From positions 1 to 64,000 of the forward strand of contig JAHEGY010000009.1 in the NCBI GenBank assembly GCA_024644875.1: a stretch of 64,000 nucleotides of DNA, in the 5' to 3' direction. Source of the stretch: Cyclobacteriaceae bacterium (GTDB lineage Bacteria > Bacteroidota > Bacteroidia > Cytophagales > Cyclobacteriaceae). The notes beneath the pieces are model-generated. The model had not been told where the DNA came from. It worked only from the letters and a program-made list of their open reading frames with translations, and did not search any database. This document shows positions 62,744 through 64,000 of this stretch, in pieces. A program made the position numbers and the translations under genes. Each line of letters begins with the position of its first letter. Position 1 is the stretch's first letter.

Positions 62744-63439
62744 TTAACCAAATCTGCATAATCTTTCAAGCTGACCTATATTCAATATTTCGATCTGGCT
62801 TCCATCAATCCGGATGATCTCATCTCTCCGGAATTCGGAAAGTATTCTGATTACGTTTTCTGTACTCATATCGATGAGCTCAGCGATTTCCTTTCTGGAC
62901 AGGGGAAGATGAAATTTTGAATTGAAATAGACCTGTTTGGCAAACATGACAAGGATGTAAGCTATCCTTCCCCGAAGTTGCCGGCGGTCTATCATCATTC
63001 TGAATTGAATAATATCATCGGATATCTTGCTTATTTTTTCTAGCACCTCAAGGGCAAATACTCCGTTGTTACGAATTGTGTTTTTCAATACTTCAAGATC
63101 AATAAAGCACATGACAGAATCTTCAATGGCACTTATTGAATATTGATATTTGTCATTTGAGAAAACACTGAGAAAACCAATGAAATTGAGGGGCCTGGCT
63201 ATACTTATAATATGCTCCTTTTTCATACCATCCTTTTTCACCAGTTTAATCAGGCCTTCTTTGAGATATAGAAATTCTTTGATTGGTTCCCCTTGCTCTA
63301 CAACAATTTCCTTTTTGTAGTATTTCTTTTCTACCTTGTTAACATTCAGGTCGATCAGTTCATCATCTGTCAAATTTTCGAATAAAAGAGACCTGAATGC
63401 ACATTTATTGCACGCTGACGTATTTAAAATCTCAGGCAT
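62744..63439 (-). CDS. Crp/Fnr-family transcription regulator
   Basis: The 231-residue protein has a cyclic-nucleotide-like sensor domain (about 25-130: V-V-E-Q-G-E-P-I-x-x-F-L-Y-L-K-E-G), a dimer helix and a C-terminal helix-turn-helix (about 180-210: L-S-R-K-E-I-A-E-L-I-D-M-S-T-E-N-V-I-R). N-terminal C10-x-x-C13 and a further Cys at about 110 resemble part of the cluster ligands of FNR, but a full four-Cys set is not evident. It is divergent from the flavoprotein gene, with two palindromes between. Confidence 0.9.
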   Translation of the reverse strand: MPEILNTSACNKCAFRSLLFENLTDDELIDLNVNKVEKKYYKKEIVVEQGEPIKEFLYLKEGLIKLVKKDGMKKEHIISIARPLNFIGFLSVFSNDKYQYSISAIEDSVMCFIDLEVLKNTIRNNGVFALEVLEKISKISDDIIQFRMMIDRRQLRGRIAYILVMFAKQVYFNSKFHLPLSRKEIAELIDMSTENVIRILSEFRRDEIIRIDGSQIEILNIGQLERLCRFG

Positions 63440-63459
63440 TATTAGAATTAATCCTACTT

Positions 63460-63494
63460 ATGATATATATCATGATATGATATTTATCATATCA
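63460..63494. promoter_or_regulatory. Two adjacent palindromes, candidate Crp/Fnr-type operator
   Basis: ATGATATATATCAT (63460-63473) is a perfect 14-bp palindrome. TGATATGATA-TT-TATCATATCA (63473-63494) is a perfect 10-bp inverted repeat with a 2-nt spacer. They share one base and lie 20 bp from the regulator start and about 120 bp from the flavoprotein start. Crp/Fnr sites are palindromes of about 16-22 bp, so autoregulation and control of the oxidoreductase are plausible. Confidence 0.6.
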
Positions 63495-63613
63495 ATCCAT
63501 CTCCTAAAATATGCATAATAGATTTATTTCGCATTAATTATGATTTAAATAATACAAGAAATCATAATAATGGAATTCTTTTAAGTGTTTTCGATTAATT
63601 ATTACAAAGAAAA

Positions 63614-64000
63614 ATGAAAAAATTATTAATACTAGGTGGTGGAACCGCTGGAACTATAATGGCAAATAAAATGAGAAAAGATTTGCCAAGGGAAGATTGG
63701 GAAATTACCATCGTCGACCAGTTCAAGACACATTATTACCAGCCGGGATTTCTTTTTATCCCTTTTGGAATGTATAAGGAAAAGGATGTGGTCAAACCCA
63801 AAGGAGATTTCTTTCCGGTAGGGGCAAAAGTTGTTTATTCAGAAGTGGACCAGATAGATCCGGACAAGAACCAGGTTGTTTTAAAGGATGGTGTAGCCTT
63901 GAAATATGATTTTCTGATCATTGCCACAGGTACCAAAACCGCACCGGATGAAACCCCAGGCCTAATGGGCCCATTATGGTATAATCAGATCTTTGATTTT
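63614..64000 (+). CDS. Sulfide:quinone-oxidoreductase-like flavoprotein, 3' end beyond window
   Basis: The first 129 codons are visible. The FAD-binding motif is G-G-G-T-A-G (residues 8-13), followed by H-Y-Y-Q-P-G-F-L-F-I-P-F-G, a signature of sulfide:quinone oxidoreductase and related NAD(P)/FAD proteins, and the second motif Y-D-F-L-I-I-A-T-G-T (about 109-118). SQR oxidises sulfide to polysulfide or sulfur and passes electrons to quinone. The catalytic Cys pairs lie outside the window, so the reaction cannot be confirmed. Confidence 0.75.
   Translation, partial: MKKLLILGGGTAGTIMANKMRKDLPREDWEITIVDQFKTHYYQPGFLFIPFGMYKEKDVVKPKGDFFPVGAKVVYSEVDQIDPDKNQVVLKDGVALKYDFLIIATGTKTAPDETPGLMGPLWYNQIFDF

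Overview
This 64 kb window is an AT-rich chromosomal segment of a Bacteroidota bacterium, probably a marine or sediment member of the Cytophagia, Marinilabiliales or Flavobacteriia side. Evidence from the sequence: the tmRNA encodes a GENNYALAA-type tag, there is a DUF3078 outer-membrane protein, an UpxY-type NusG paralogue, a CotH protein with a C-terminal Por/T9SS-like sorting domain, LytS/LytT two-component pairs, three MacB/FtsX-type permeases of about 800 residues, and promoter-like TTG-N20-TAnnTTTG motifs with few recognisable Shine-Dalgarno sequences. I see no rRNA, tRNA, CRISPR array, intact insertion sequence or prophage.

Layout. 0-6.3 kb: the 3' part of a LysM lytic transglycosylase, a CheY-like regulator, a DUF3078 protein, dnaX (with an A11 tract placed so that slippage would yield a short gamma form), the tmRNA gene, then a 113-bp imperfect tandem repeat that re-copies the tmRNA 3' end, and a decayed PIN-domain toxin gene. 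6.3-16.5 kb: a carbohydrate-oriented block (aldo/keto reductase, exported clan GH-A-like hydrolase, AI-2E-family membrane protein, sulfatase plus sugar porter operon, Na+/solute symporter with a Ser-rich insertion). 16.5-24.8 kb: SMUG2-like uracil-DNA glycosylase, alkaline phosphatase, phosphotriesterase-like hydrolase, orphan UpxY, MASE1 histidine kinase, unknown membrane protein, PflX-like radical SAM protein. 24.8-36.4 kb: S9 peptidase, FtsX permease and a LytT/LytS pair, an exported pyruvyl-transferase-like protein, a lone ExbB/MotA-like protein, and a second LytS/LytT pair.

36.4-46.5 kb is the most coherent catabolic region: an L-rhamnose isomerase (RhaI type), an NCS1-type permease with a 58-residue membrane microprotein just downstream, and, divergent, an apparent sulfatase/rhamnulose-phosphate-type aldolase operon, then the two ends of a deleted DUF5060 glycoside hydrolase and a sialate O-acetylesterase-like enzyme. 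Together they suggest use of sulfated, rhamnose-containing polysaccharide, but no rhamnulokinase, SusC/SusD pair or lactaldehyde dehydrogenase is in the window. 46.7-56.8 kb holds a phytanoyl-CoA-dioxygenase-like protein, an SDR, the CotH protein, a second FtsX permease, small unknown proteins, and a Fe-S (Fer4_19 plus CDGSH) gene followed by an Nramp-like carrier without the usual metal-ligand motif. 56.8-64 kb holds a probable ECF sigma operon whose last gene encodes a beta-repeat protein with alternating KYS and YDD rungs, a third FtsX permease, a metallophosphoesterase, and a Crp/Fnr regulator divergent from a sulfide:quinone-oxidoreductase-like flavoprotein with two palindromes between them.

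I found no single obviously new multi-gene system. The best leads are the dnaX slippage tract, the tmRNA-end tandem repeat with toxin debris, the alternating-rung repeat protein of the sigma operon, the ligand-less Nramp/CDGSH pair, the permease-microprotein pair and the aldolase that has lost its usual fused dehydrogenase. All functions below are read from sequence motifs without database searches.
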